NCBI GenBank assembly: GCA_023627715.1
Contig: JAMAHW010000086.1
Span: 124,001-188,000 of the forward strand
Origin: Periconia sp. R9002
Taxonomy: Eukaryota > Ascomycota > Dothideomycetes > Pleosporales > Periconiaceae
Length of the DNA: 64,000 bases
Reading direction: 5' to 3'
Both the position numbers and the translations under genes were made by a program. Within the stretch, counting starts at the first letter, position 1. Every line of letters starts with the position of its first letter. Of the stretch, positions 22,035-33,774 are shown in pieces. The notes beneath the pieces were generated by a model. That model made no database searches and was not told where the DNA came from. It saw nothing but the letters and a program-made list of their open reading frames with translations.

Positions 22035-23727
22035 GGTTCAAAGAGGCAGTTTCTTGCCGTCGACAGGCGGTGCGATGCGACGGGGGCAACCTATTGCTGC
22101 GAACCGGCGGAGCAAGCGGGACGCGCGGGGGTCTCGGGATAAAGCCTATGGCAGAAATGCGAGCGGAGGAGGGGAATTAAGTTGTGCCGGGCTCGTGATG
22201 CACGGCGCTATGGGGAAGTTTGTTGCAGACGGAGAAAGCAGAGCTGAGGCAGGTCAATGCCTATGTAGGTAGGTCGGTATGTATGTATTGATGTAGGTAA
22301 GCAGCGCTGAATGGACGGAAACGGACGTGAAGGAGGGAGCGGCGGCGCAGAGCGAATGCCGCGACAGGTGAAGAGATGCAACACGATGCAGTGAGATGGA
22401 GGATAGGCAATGTCCTCAGGTGTGCTATGTGTGTGATGTGTGTGTAGCAGTGTAACGGGCCATTGTCGGCCGGAGTGAAATGAAAGGGTGGGTGAGATGG
22501 TATGTAGGTAGGTAGACAAGGGAAGAAAGGAAAGCGAAGGCGAGGACAATGACTGGCCGAGCGATGCGACGCGAAGAAGTGATGGAATCGGTAGATAGAA
22601 TGGAATAAGGAATAATAAGATGGAGTAGTAGAATAGGATGGTATAGGTGGGATCGATAGGGTGGGATAGGATAGGATAGAATAGAATAGGGTGAAGGCTA
22701 AGGATAGGGGTGTGTCGGAGAGCAAAAGTAGAAGCATGCCGGCGTTGGCTAAGGAGATCGCCGTCCAGGATGCTGGTCCAGACGTCGTGTATCAGATCTA
22801 CAGGTTATGAACAGAAGTTATGTATGTACATGTTTTCCCTTCAGACGTCTGAGTCGTCACTCCAATCGATCTCACCGAAGAAGTTAAACGGCGCAAAAAA
22901 AAGAAAAGAAAAGAAGAAAAGAAAAAAATTAGAAGGTCGCAAATCATGGCGTCAGGAGTGTTTTGGAACGGGTACAACCGAGTCGTTCGCCTATGTAGAA
23001 CCTAAACACGGACCCTGATTTTTTTGCCTCTCGCTTCCTCTCCTCATCTCTCATCAACTTTCCCATCCATCCTCCTTTCCCATCAATTCGTCATTGCTAC
23101 CTTTGAACGAAACGACGGAAAGTAACCACGTGCACTCTCCACTTGAACGACAGAAACACACCATTCCCATCGTCACCCTCCCCTAAATCCAACCTTAGGT
23201 ACTTAGCTAGCACACCCACCAACCACCACGACTCATGCCACCACCCACCACTCCACCACATCCCGTCTCCTCCTTCCGTGATCATCAACCCATCCACTGG
23301 AACCGCCACGTTTATGCACTTGATCGTCCTCCCAAGCTTCAAACTCTACATTTTCTCGCCTAAATGATTTCCCAGGGGCTTTTAATGGCACTGACCAATC
23401 GGTCTGTTTGTTAGCCATTTCGACGCCATCCCACGCGGCGCGCGCGATTCATGTTTCCATCAATGATCAACCTCAAGCATTTGCAAAAACTCTGTCAGAG
23501 GCCTGGTCATGTACGTAGATATTTCAGAGGAACTACCTATCGTCTATCTAAGATATCTATGCAAAAGAAATAGAAAAGAAAAGAACAAAAACGCTTCCAT
23601 ATGCTTATGCCAACACTACGCTGTGCGCTACGTTTACGCTTTTCATGTCATTGCCCAAATCATCATCAATCATCATCCTTCACAACAGCAGGGAATACAA
23701 CGCGTCAAAAAGAAGATGGTTCCTCTC
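22035..23727. other. Intergenic, low-complexity 5' and 3' flanks
   Basis: Begins with the 5' flank of the minus-strand gene (GTAGGTA, GATAGGATAG and GAATAG simple repeats at 22260-22700). An A/G-rich run lies at about 22890-22935. Ends with the 3' flank of the Osh3-type gene. Frame-open segments here are low-complexity, and I see no supported gene. Confidence 0.5.
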
Positions 23728-26700
23728 TTACACCTCCAAAACGTCAACAACACCCTCCCAATCCCCACGCTCCCTGCACTCCCAATACCCTTCCTTTCCA
23801 CTCTTCAATCGCCAAATCTCCTCCCCTTCACCTAGCGCGCCCGCCTCAGCAGTCTCAACCTTCTTGAACCACTTCGGCGTCCACTCCTGCCCGTGCTCCT
23901 CCATGACCTTTCTGCGGCCGCGCTGGCGCTCTTCGAGCCTGGCTTTGAGCCCCTCGGCGCGATCCATGTCGCCTTCCTCGGCGGCGCGCTGGTCGGGTCG
24001 TAGTCGAGAGTCGGTTGGGGGGAGGTGGGAGTCTTCGATGGGGGTAATCTGGTTGAGGGAGGCAGCGAATGTGGTGAAGCCGTAACGGGTGGAGGGCTTA
24101 TCGACGAGCGCACCCGTGGTCCAGATGGGGGGTTGTTTGACCTGCCCGTTGGTTGTGAGGTGCAGTTCTGAGGTCCATTTGCCCTGCGCCCCGACGGGGA
24201 GAGGTGCGCCTGTGTGGTCGAAGACTTGCACCGTGACTTCCTCGCTGCGCCCCGCGAACATGCCGCCGGCCTTGAAAGTGCAGACGGCTTTTGCGCCCGT
24301 GGTTTCGGATACGATGGTCATGGTGCCGGTGGGCTCCACGTACTTCTCTCCGGCCATGACGTTGCGCATAAAAGATGTTGCAATGTTCCACGAGTAGTGC
24401 TCGCCTGCGTCGTGCAGGAAGATGCGCACGCGCCCGTCTGTGTTGATCTCGTACGATTTGCCCCAGAACTTCTGCGTCGGCGCGGGCGACTGGATGAAGG
24501 TCCAGTTTTGGGACTCGGCGTGGCAGGCCATGCGGAGCGGGCGGTGGAAAACCTTTTCGGCGATGAAGCGGAAGCCCTTGTCTTCGCGGACGAGCTCGAA
24601 CGTTTCGCCCAGCAGGGGCGTGTATGGCTTGCGCATTGCGCGGTCTTTGACGCGCATATTACTGAAACTGGAAATGGCAAAAGCTGCCAAGTATACCAGA
24701 CGCTCCCCTGTTTGGCTGGGTGCAGTCACGGCGGCATCGAGAAGCTCACTATACTCGAGCTGTTCGGCCACACGCTGCACAGCGGAAATGGGTTCATTGA
24801 ACGTCACAGGCATAGCTATAGTAGAGAGATCTTTGCCAACGTTTTTGCGTAAAAAGGACATGAGACTGGGTGGAGGCCCATTGGACGGGGCAATAGTGGA
24901 GCGACGTTGAACCGGGTCGTGGGGAAGGGGCTTCAAAGATGTAGGCTTGGTAGGGAAGAGGGACGGTTGGACATCGAGAGACATGCGCTGGTCGAAGAAG
25001 CCTCCGCCTTCATGTTCGGACGAGGATTCCGATCCTCCGTCGGAGACATCTTCACGCACATTGTTCTCTCCGCTGTCCCGGCGAATGGTAAGCAGCTGCG
25101 ATTTTGAAGTATCGCCGTCGACAGCATCGAAGAACTCATCTGCGGACTCGAATGATTCGATACTATTACGGGGAGAAGGAAGTGCAGGTGTCCGTCTTTG
25201 CCGGCTTTCCGCCAAAAGCTCTGAAAATCCCTTTACCACCGAGTCGAGATCTCTCAACAAGGCCATACAATGATCATGAATGGCTTCTTCTTGCGTTTGG
25301 GCTGCCGTACCCAAGCGGCTGTTACGTTTAGGGACCGCCAGAGCTCCGTTACCGGGCAATGGAGGGACAGGAGGAATCGAGCCGGGCGATGCAACAGCTG
25401 TCTGGGCAGACACACTTCTTCTAAACACGCTGGACGGGCTCTGGGCTCCCGAGGAGCTCGCTTTTCGTTTCCAGAACGACTTCTTATCTTTCTCGTCGCC
25501 CGCGGGGAAGTAGTCAGCAGATTCAGCTTCGGAGGGACTGGGCGAGAGGCTGTCCTGAGCCCCCTTGAGACCTAAACCCGTTGCTGCAGATGTGTACTTT
25601 GGATCTGTATCCTGAGCCAACCTCCTCAAAGCATCCCGGGTTCCTGCCACCCGTCCGACTAAAGCTTCAACTCTTGCCCATTCGCTCTCCTCGGCCGCAT
25701 TGACAGTATGCGATCCGCTTCCCGCCTGATTAGAGGGAAGACGTGCGGCTGGCGATGCTGCCGTTCCTGCACTCCGTGAAGCGCGATCGAGAGCATCCTT
25801 CCACATGTTAAAGTCCTTCATGTTGCTAGCCCGGAGCTGCCAGACTTCGGCACCTGAGTCCACAGATATCTCTCTTGTCTCCTCGTTGGCCCCTACGGCG
25901 GCGAGCGAGAGGGGAATGGCGCCGCGAAGGGCAGACGAATGATCATTGCGATAATATGACAGGGTGGAGGATGTGAAATCGAGCGAGAAGAAGCGCCTCG
26001 CGTAGCCTTGATTCCGTTTCCTCCTCTTCTTATGCAACACACCTGTAAGGAAGGATGGACCTAGCGAAGGAGCAGCGTTGGAGGATACGTAGGACGATTT
26101 CGGGCGGTCGTTGAGGGTATGAGATAGAGATTCGGACGATTCCACGGCCATTGGGCCCATTCCAGGACTCGCTTTGCCAAGACTAGTGGTGCTTACTCCT
26201 CCCAAGGCTTGGTTGTAATGTGTGTGGTGACCCGACTTGGGGGCAGCATTGGTGGGATATGTCATGAGAACAAAGGTCGCGGTCTTGGATACCGTCTTGG
26301 AGAAGGTATTGTCAATGACCAGGCCGTACATGCCACCCTCTCCTTCGGGCACGTCATAGGTGCCCATGGACACTTTTTCAGCCTCACATTTGCCAACCCA
26401 ATGGACCTGCTTCAGGCCAATTGCAGAGAGTTTTTCCAGCACAAATGTTTTGTCATTGCGAGAGGTGGAGAGGCCGCGGCCGCGAGAGGTGGGGACTTCA
26501 AGCGCAGGGGTGGACGGGGGGTCGAGGGTTGCGGAGGAGGTGGAGTGCGAGGTGATGCCGTTGGCGGCGCTGGGATGTTTGAAGACGCCGAAGTTGATGG
26601 ATTTCTTATGGGGCTGTATGCTCCAGGAGATGGTGTGTCCGGCAGCTACGTTGACCCAGCGGACAAGGTAGGACTAGAAAGAGTGAATGTTAGCCGTGGT

Positions 26701-26837
26701 GGCATAAAGTGTGGAATGGATGCTGCCTAGCGGGGAAGCTTGAAGCTTGGTTGGTTGAGTGCATTGGTGGGCGGAAGAGGGAAGAATGAGTAGAAACGTG
26801 CCTTGCTATGGACCTCGAGCTGCTCCATGCCCGCCAT
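23728..26837 (-). CDS. Oxysterol-binding protein, Osh3 type (GOLD-PH-ORD)
   Basis: Exon 1 is 26802-26837 (MAGMEQLEVHSK) and exon 2 is 23728-26673, giving about 993 residues. The N-terminal GOLD domain (about 1-150) contains RWVNVAAGHTISWSIQPHKK. A PH domain follows (about 220-315; SFLTGVLHKKRRKRNQGYAR). The C-terminal lipid-transfer domain (ORD) covers about 635-900 with KPYTPLLGETFEL and IATSFMRNVMAGEKYVEPTG. This order defines the Osh3 subfamily, which moves lipid at ER-plasma membrane contacts and senses PI4P. The family signature EQVSHHPP is replaced here by EKVFHRPL, so the second His of the PI4P-binding pair is Arg. No FFAT motif was confirmed by eye. The intron needs a GC donor (listed separately). 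The start was chosen because the first-exon peptide matches the conserved Osh3 beginning and joins in phase. Confidence 0.9.
26674..26801 (-). other. GC-AG intron in the Osh3-type gene
   Basis: 128 nt with donor AAG|GCACGT and acceptor TTTCTAG. It joins HSK to SYLVRWVN in phase 0, the expected GOLD-domain start. No GT donor keeps this frame, so the GC donor is inferred. Confidence 0.65.
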
Positions 26838-28360
26838 GGTGTGGAGAAAGTATTGGGCAGCGATTTGAGGTGTGTAGGTGGGTTATGGATGGTAGATGGG
26901 TGGAATCAATGGTGGTTGAGGCCAGAGGGCGGCAAGCGAGGGGGAGATGCGGCAATGCGACGCGGTGATCGACGACGACGTGTAATGTCCAAGAATGCTG
27001 GATAGATACTAAGCAGACGGCAATGCGACCACGTCGCTCGTCAGCAACAAAAGTCGCCCAGCGCCAGCGACATGTACCAAGGAATATATATAAGGCCAAG
27101 TTGGTGCTGGGAGTGGGTGGCAGGGCTGAATGCTTTTTTTTCCGCAATGGCTGGCTATACGAGGCGTTTTGGCACCACCGTTTTCGCTCTACTAAGAGCA
27201 ATGGGCCAAAGTATAAGCCCCACGATCCGCGGTTGCAAGGGAAATTCGTTGGGAGCCTGAAGGAATCCTTTGGGTAGGCTGTACTGTGCTTGTAATATGA
27301 ATATTGGCGATATTGATACCTATGTACATATATCTAATTTGTATGTATGTCCGGGTTCTCGGGGGGTGGTTGGCTCCGATACGCGAAAGCGCGAGAATGC
27401 GGACGGACGATCAAAGGGTTCTGGGGCTTTCAAAGAAGAAAGACGTAGAAGGTCCGGTGCGCGATTATTGAGCTTCCGAGCCTGCCGCTTTCTTGTATGA
27501 GGATGCTGACGGGCGTGGTCGGCCTTTTATCTAGGTATACACAAATGTGGCTGGCTGCCGGATGAGGCTGGAAAAGACATCCTCGCCTAGGCTTAGACAC
27601 TCTACGCCCAGCTCCAGCCACTCATCCTGCTTCCTTTTCTGCCCTATAGCGGCGGCGTCATCAGTCACGCCGGATGGAATATTATTATTGTAATCAACCA
27701 CCAGATCATGGATGCCGTTTATGCCACATGGCCACAAGCTCATCACCAATCCTTGCTAGACATAGCTACATAGTCAACTAGTTACTCGAAACTTCGACTT
27801 GAAGTGGACATCATGCTCGGCCGAGCAAAGCTGGAAACCATAAACTTGGCTAGCTAACAACTTGACCAGGCGCAATGACATAACAAACCAACTAAACATC
27901 TTCCAACTACCTACTTACATACCTAGGTACTCATATACAGCTACATACCCATGTCCACCGACTAGTACATGCGAAACGACACACAGTAAAGCATAGTTAC
28001 CTATCCTACTTCGGCACGGAACACCAAATACCTTTTCCAGTGCACATTAACACACTAGAAACACGAACCTAATATCTTTGCTCCACCATGGGCCATGTCG
28101 CCATCGAACCAGATCAATCCTTTCCGTCCAACCTATGTGTCTTTAAGCTCTGCACACTGCTCCGCAGATTACCTGTTGCTCCATTAGATTGCATTTCATC
28201 TAATTCTTCCGATCTGCTGCGTGGAGTTGCCCATCGCCCCGGACCAAATTGTATCAGTATGGTCCTGCAGCATCCACAACTCCTACTTCTGTCTTCTATA
28301 AATCCTTCTTTTTTCTGATCGGAACTTCGCTCCCGTGAATGTAAACGACCAAACATCAAG
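26838..28360. other. Divergent promoter region between Osh3-type and GDSL genes
   Basis: The flanking genes are transcribed away from each other. A TATATATA block at about 27081-27092 lies roughly 250 bases upstream of the Osh3 start; being palindromic it could serve either strand. No gene is supported in between. Confidence 0.5.
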
Positions 28361-29566
28361 ATGAAGTCCATTGCTGTCGCTGCTGCGTTATCCGCGAACT
28401 GTCTGGCTTCGCCGACCCCAGGTCCTAAACGGACGGCTTCTTCTTGGAGCGGATGGGCAAACGTGAAGAACTTATTCGTCTTGTAAGGATTCTTCCAATC
28501 ATGGATCAACCAATCCAAAGCACTGAACCACAGTCCCAGCGGAGATTCATACACGCAGACCGGTTTCGACGTAAAAGGCACCCAGCCAAACCAGTACAAC
28601 CCTCTCGGGAACCCAATTTATCCTTATGTACCCCCTCATACACAGCTATGCCACCGCTAACACACTCCGCAGAGGCTGGACATCATCCAAGTACTCCATC
28701 CTACTTCACACTTTAAACACTATGCATCCTAACCCTCTTCTAGCGGACCTAACTGGGTAGGCTTCCTAACTACGACCTATAACGCCAGCTTCGTCAAAAC
28801 CTACAACGTGGCCTACGGCGGCGCGACCGTCGACTCCGCCCTCGTCGCTCCCTACACGCCCACGGTGCTCTCCCTCAAGAACCAAACCCAAGATCTCTTC
28901 CTCCCAACCTACGGCAGTAACCTTTCGGCCAGTGCGCACCCCTGGACAGCAGAAGACTCGCTCTTCGCCTTCTTCATCGGCATCAACGACGTTGGAAATT
29001 CATGGTGGCTCGAGAACTCTGCAGAGCTGTACTCGCAAATCTTCACCGTGTACGATGGATTACTCGAGCAGATCTACGCCACGGGTGCCCGCAACTTTTT
29101 GTTCTTGAACGTGCCGCCAGTCAATCTCGCGCCGTTGACCCTGGAGAACGGCGAGTATGCGATTGAGAACGAGGGCATTGCGATTGGGGTCTGGAATGAG
29201 AAAGTGAAGAACTTGACGGCGGCATTTGGCGCGAAGCATGACGATGCGGAGTTTTTCGTGCACGATACGTGGAAGGTTTTCAGCGATGTGATCGAGGATC
29301 CCAGTACGTATGAACAGACGAAGGGAATTAAAAATGTGACGGGGTACTGCAAGGCCTATGAGAAGTAAGTAATTTTCACCCGTTCTGTTTGTAAATTGTC
29401 TTCGTGGTGCTAACGAGGAATCAAAAGTGGTGCGCCCACTTGGTACACCAAAGACCCAAGTTGCGATTATGCCGTCAACGAATACTTGTGGCTCAATAAC
29501 TTGCATCCTACTTTCCCGGTCCATAACGCGACGGCGGCGTCCATTGCCAAGTTTCTGAGTTCATAG
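28361..29566 (+). CDS. Secreted GDSL/SGNH esterase (CE16-like)
   Basis: ATG at 28361 opens a short signal-peptide-like stretch ([16 protein letters not shown]). Intron 1 (28483-28539) joins to build the GDSL block [10 protein letters not shown] with the nucleophile Ser. The third exon, from about 28744 ([16 protein letters not shown]), carries the middle of the fold with [11 protein letters not shown] and [13 protein letters not shown] (block III). Intron 29365-29427 joins AYE-N-GAPTWY in phase. The catalytic His lies in [12 protein letters not shown]; the residue three before it is Asn rather than Asp. The family deacetylates plant-wall polysaccharides or oligosaccharides outside the cell. 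The junction of exons 2 and 3 (about 28640-28743) is unsolved: the acceptor CTTCTAG at 28743 needs a donor leaving two bases, and I see no normal GT in that phase. So either a non-canonical donor is used or the copy is damaged. Confidence 0.75.
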
Positions 29567-30324
29567 CACTGAGGATTGTTGTGGCTGAGCTAAAGTTGTC
29601 GATGGGAAGACGTTGGATTTCTTTCTGTACAAATTCGTAGAAGATTGCAAGAAATCGCATATAAGTTCTGAGATGAAGAATCACGAATTTCAAAGTGGGT
29701 CTGCCCAAATAGTTTCTGGGGCTATACATAAATCACCGCGTACCCAGTTGATTAGTCATCCCGGGTGAATGCGTTTGCACGTGCACCCGCGACATCCCCC
29801 ACACACTTCCCATCATGCACATATCAATACGAGGCTTCCGCATTCCTTCGCTCCGACTGAACCGTCGCATACACTACGGGACCAAAGAGCCCAACCTCCG
29901 GTAACCCATCGATCCCACAATGGCGGCCCACCAACAGCGGATGAATTAGCGGGTAAAAGGGCGAACCCACACGCCATCGATTGTGCGGCTCGATGACCTG
30001 CAGGTTGCAGCCGCCAGCCCTATCCAAGTACGCGACGAGCTTCAAGCGTCTTGGTGTTGCTCCTCCCCAGGCTATTGCCATGACCCATGGCTAAAATGGT
30101 TAAATTGGTGGGGGTTGTTGATGTGATGCTCTGGTGGCGGGGTAGGAAACTGATAAAGCTTCAGGTACCTCTACAGCTCAACACGGTAGTATTGCTGCCC
30201 TGCTTGTATTCATATACTTGCCTGCGCACGAAAAAGTAACGACCAACCTTTCAAACTACCCATACGCCATCAATTGGAAGAAGAAAGAGTAGAAGAAGAA
30301 ACAGAACACAAACACTCCACCACC
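29567..30324. other. Intergenic between GDSL esterase and GH43 genes
   Basis: Both flanking genes run on the plus strand. The first part is the 3' flank of the esterase gene; 30080-30324 is the likely promoter and 5' UTR of the GH43 gene, ending in a GAA/GAAGA-rich leader just before the ATG. No gene is supported. Confidence 0.45.
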
Positions 30325-31338
30325 ATGGCCGACAAACAACCCATCGTCGAGCACCTCTACACAGCCGACCCCTCCGCCCACGTCTTCAACAACCGCCTCT
30401 ACATCTACCCCTCGCACGACCGCGAGACGGACATCAAAGACAATGACAAAGGCGACCAATACGACATGGCCGACTACCACGTCTTCAGCATGGAAGAAGT
30501 CGGCGGGCCCGTGACCGACCACGGCGTAGTCCTCCAAGCCGACGACATCCCCTGGGTCTCAAAACAACTCTGGGCACCCGACGCAGCCGCCAAAAACGGA
30601 AAATACTACCTCTACTTCCCCGCCCGCGACAAGCACGACATCTTCCGCATCGGCGTAGCCGTCGGCGACTCCCCCGAAGGCCCCTTCAAGCCCGAACCCG
30701 AACCCATCCAGGGCTCCTTCAGCATCGACCCTGCCTCTTTCGTCGACGACGACGGTCAAGCGTACCTCTACTTCGGCGGCCTCTGGGGCGGCCAGCTGCA
30801 ATGCTACGCGGGTTCTAGCTTCGACGCCAGCCAGCTCGGCGCCAACGAGCCTTCCTCCGGTCCTGCCCTCTCCGCAAAAGTAGCAAAGCTCTCCGACGAC
30901 ATGCTCTCCTTCGCCTCCCCAGTCACAGACGTGCAAATCCTCGACGCAGAAACCTCCCAACCCATCGCCGCGACCGACCACGCCCGCCGCTTCTTCGAAG
31001 CCGCCTGGCTCCACAAGTACAACGGGAAATACTACTTCTCGTACTCGACCGGCGACACGCACTACCTGGCCTACGCCATCGGTGACAGTCCCCTCGGCCC
31101 ATTCACGTATGCCGGCCGCATCCTTGAGCCCGTCATTGGATGGACTACGCACCACTCCATTGCGGAGTTCAAGGGCAAGTGGTGGTTGTTCTACCACGAT
31201 GCTACGCTTAGCGGGGGTAGGAATCATTTGCGGTGTGTTAAAATTAGGGAGATTGTGTATGATGAGCAGGGCAAGATTCAGTTGAAGGATCCGCAGCCCA
31301 AGGTCGAGGCGCCGCCTGCGAAGTTGGAGGAGGCGTAG
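30325..31338 (+). CDS. Glycoside hydrolase family 43 (arabinofuranosidase/beta-xylosidase type), no signal peptide
   Basis: 337 residues, no intron. The five-bladed propeller family is recognised by its three acidic residues in usual context: D15 in LYTADPSAHV (base), D135 in FSIDPASFVDDDG (pKa modulator) and E225 in RRFFEAAWLHKY (acid). KNGKYYLYFPARDK and WWLFYHDATLSGGRNHLR are further family segments. GH43 enzymes release arabinose or xylose from hemicellulose side chains or oligomers. There is no signal peptide, so this one probably works inside the cell on imported oligosaccharides. The ATG at 30325 has a good context (CACCATGGCC). The frame is open further upstream but has only non-ATG codons there. 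High GC with C-ending codons suggests strong expression. Confidence 0.9.
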   Translation: MADKQPIVEHLYTADPSAHVFNNRLYIYPSHDRETDIKDNDKGDQYDMADYHVFSMEEVGGPVTDHGVVLQADDIPWVSKQLWAPDAAAKNGKYYLYFPARDKHDIFRIGVAVGDSPEGPFKPEPEPIQGSFSIDPASFVDDDGQAYLYFGGLWGGQLQCYAGSSFDASQLGANEPSSGPALSAKVAKLSDDMLSFASPVTDVQILDAETSQPIAATDHARRFFEAAWLHKYNGKYYFSYSTGDTHYLAYAIGDSPLGPFTYAGRILEPVIGWTTHHSIAEFKGKWWLFYHDATLSGGRNHLRCVKIREIVYDEQGKIQLKDPQPKVEAPPAKLEEA

Positions 31339-32709
31339 ACCAATGTTCCATGTACATACCTGCATAATCATTAATATTAAAAAAATTGTATAAAGAGAGA
31401 AACTTATCAGTCTGGATTTCCTCTTCTCCTTACGTATTTCTAACAAGCAACTTCAATATCGAACTCCTCGCTCACCTCGCCAGCACGAACACAGCTGACA
31501 ATTATTGGGGTACGGTATAGAGTTTGGATATATAAACAGCACTAGTACCAACCAGACTGTACCTCCGCGCCTATACAGGAAAAAAAAACAAATTAGAATA
31601 CCGACAATAAAATCCGGCAGAGATTGAAAAAGCAGGCATTGGGGTTGTTGGAAAGACGTTTAGGGCAGGGTACGGTAGGGTGGGATTTACATTCACGGTG
31701 ATGATATGACACTGGTACGTCTATAAAACGTTTAGATGTTTGGATCCGTGACGATTGATGCAGTACTCGAATACGTGTTATCAGCGGATTGCTCATGAAC
31801 GTTACATAAACAGGATTGATGTAGAAGAAGAAGAAAAAGGATACTAGGCTCATGTCCCGCATCTCCCCCAATACCATGAACCCGACGCACACAAGAGCAC
31901 ACACACAAACACGATAAAACATGAAGGGTTGATTCGTTCGAGCGAGATGCATGTAAAAACCCCATAACCCGTATCCTAAACGCCCCAGCCATCCATAAAA
32001 AGCCCGGCCGCTCCGTTGAAAGAAAAAGTCCGTTTCGCCTTTTGGGGGGTATCTAGTTTTGTCGCGCGGAAAGGAATGCCATGCAATGCATTTGCACCGA
32101 TCCGCTGATCCATCCATGTATATCCATCTTGCCCAAATCCGAGAGAGAAAAGAGTCAGAGAAAGAAAAACATGAAACATAAACCACAGTAGACACCGATT
32201 TCCGACCCATACCCGAGCCCGTTTGCCATGATCCGAAACACCATCCCATACACATCGCTCCCTCCCTTCCAGAACCCGAATTTGAAGTATCCCATCGATG
32301 TCCAACCCACTCGTAAAACCGAACCGAACCAAACCGAACCGTCCGTGATGAGACACATTCCTCGCTCCATCGATAGTCGATAGTAGGAAAAGGCAGAGGA
32401 AAGGAAGAGGCGGGGACGTGGCAAACAAACAAAAAACAGTGGGGAAGGAAATGTGTGTGGTGTAAGGGGGGTTGTGGCTTGGTGGCAATCAAGCAAAGAA
32501 GGAAAAGAAAGAAAGCAAACTGAGACTTACTCTAGAAAAGAGAGATGAGGTGTTTTCCTCTGATGATTGATATGAATCAGCGTTGTTGTCGAATGGATGG
32601 ACGGGAAAAGTCAAAGGTTCGGAAACAGCTGTATCCCGCAGAGAAAGCACGACATTGACGAATTGGTGGAAGTGTCGTTGACAGATAGCACGAGGAGTGT
32701 GCGAGAGAC
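31339..32709. other. Intergenic, convergent 3' ends
   Basis: Lies between two convergent genes. Long minus-strand frames (31593-32492) exist but carry no motif and give low-complexity protein, so they are not called. The TCGATAGTCGATAG and GAACCGAACC short tandem repeats near 32318-32383 are simple sequence. Confidence 0.45.
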
Positions 32710-33774
32710 TTAGGCAGAAGTCTTAGCCCTAGAAGCCCTAGCTTTAGCAGCAGGAGACTTGGAAGGCGACGATTTAGGCGACGGCTTGACGATGGCGCCT
32801 TTGGCGGAAACGCGAGGAGACTTCTTGGGGGTAGCCGTCTTGTTGGTAGGTTCGTCGACGCCGAAGGTGTAAGGCACACCCTCATCCTTGAGTTGAGGAA
32901 GGAACTCAATGGAAGGGACATGCGTCATCAGATCCTCCTCAAGCATCTGCGCCAGCATCTCCACCGTATCCTTGACCTCATCAATCGACTTGTTCTTGCC
33001 AAACTGCTTCGTCTTGGCGAGCTGGACGAGGATCTCGATGGGGGCTTCGAAGGTTTTGGCGTTGCCGGTGGGTTTAATCTCGTCTTCGATTTCCTGCTCG
33101 GTGCGCTCGAGCGCCAGCATGCCAAGGTAGGTGAGGAGCCGCGTGTCCTCGGACTTTTTGAGGTTGACGGTGTACTTGGTGCCCGGGATCTCGCGCTGGA
33201 TCTGGTCGAATTGGTCGAGGATGAGGGAGATCTTGCGCGTCTGCCAGGATTTGGTCGTGTAGGTGGCGCGCTGGTAGTGCTTGCGGCAGAAGAGGGGCCA
33301 GGATTTGATGAGGCGCGTGCAGGTTTTGTTGCGCCCGAAGTGGTCGGAGATCACCTTGCGCGAGAGGTCCTTGGTGTATTGGCCGGTCTGGCATCGCGAC
33401 TGGGGGTCGTTGGCGCATTCGAAGTCGCGCTCGCCGTCGTGGTCGATGTTTGGGGGCGTGGTGATTTGGGGGGACGAAGACAGAGCTGGGGAGGTGATGG
33501 TGGACTCTGCTTTGTATGGGGGGGAGGGGGTGGTCATGGCCTGCGTAGCGTGCTTATGAGGAGTTGAAGGCCCGCCTTGAGTATGGTTGATTGCCGTCCA
33601 CTGCTCTGGAGGAGTGTGGAGCTCTACAGCAGTTGCTGGACGTGGGGAACCAACGCTCTCAAAGTCGTTGGTGTCCGGGGTCATCACGTTAGCAATGCTC
33701 ATCGTAGCCCGGATGGTGTCGTTGGTGGACACCGCACGCTCAGCGGGGGGAGGCGTTTTGCTTGCGCGAGACAT
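32710..33774 (-). CDS. Conserved fungal protein with central Cys/basic core, function unknown
   Basis: 354 residues, no intron. The first 115 residues are Ser/Thr/Pro-rich and disordered. The conserved core (about 120-290) contains DFECANDPQSRCQTGQYTKD, FGRNKTCTRLIKSWPLFCRK and HYQRATYTTKSWQTRKISL, then a long helical part with LKKSEDTRLLTYLGMLALER. Spaced Cys and His residues in the core could bind a metal. The tail is basic with SPK repeats (KPSPKSSPSKSPAAKARASR), like a DNA-binding or chromatin protein tail. The core resembles proteins annotated as ORP1-like in Pezizomycotina; I cannot give a function. The ATG at 33774 is preferred because the longer frame starts only from GTG and a TATA-like TATAAG lies at about 33938-33943 upstream. 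Confidence 0.75.
   Translation of the reverse strand: MSRASKTPPPAERAVSTNDTIRATMSIANVMTPDTNDFESVGSPRPATAVELHTPPEQWTAINHTQGGPSTPHKHATQAMTTPSPPYKAESTITSPALSSSPQITTPPNIDHDGERDFECANDPQSRCQTGQYTKDLSRKVISDHFGRNKTCTRLIKSWPLFCRKHYQRATYTTKSWQTRKISLILDQFDQIQREIPGTKYTVNLKKSEDTRLLTYLGMLALERTEQEIEDEIKPTGNAKTFEAPIEILVQLAKTKQFGKNKSIDEVKDTVEMLAQMLEEDLMTHVPSIEFLPQLKDEGVPYTFGVDEPTNKTATPKKSPRVSAKGAIVKPSPKSSPSKSPAAKARASRAKTSA

Noticed and set aside
30559..31446. 295-codon minus-strand ORF opposite the GH43 gene
   Set aside because: Antisense of a strongly codon-biased gene; Val/Gly-rich shadow translation.
31593..32492. Long minus-strand frame of about 299 codons
   Set aside because: Non-ATG opening, low-complexity translation, no domain, and lies between convergent genes; probably chance.
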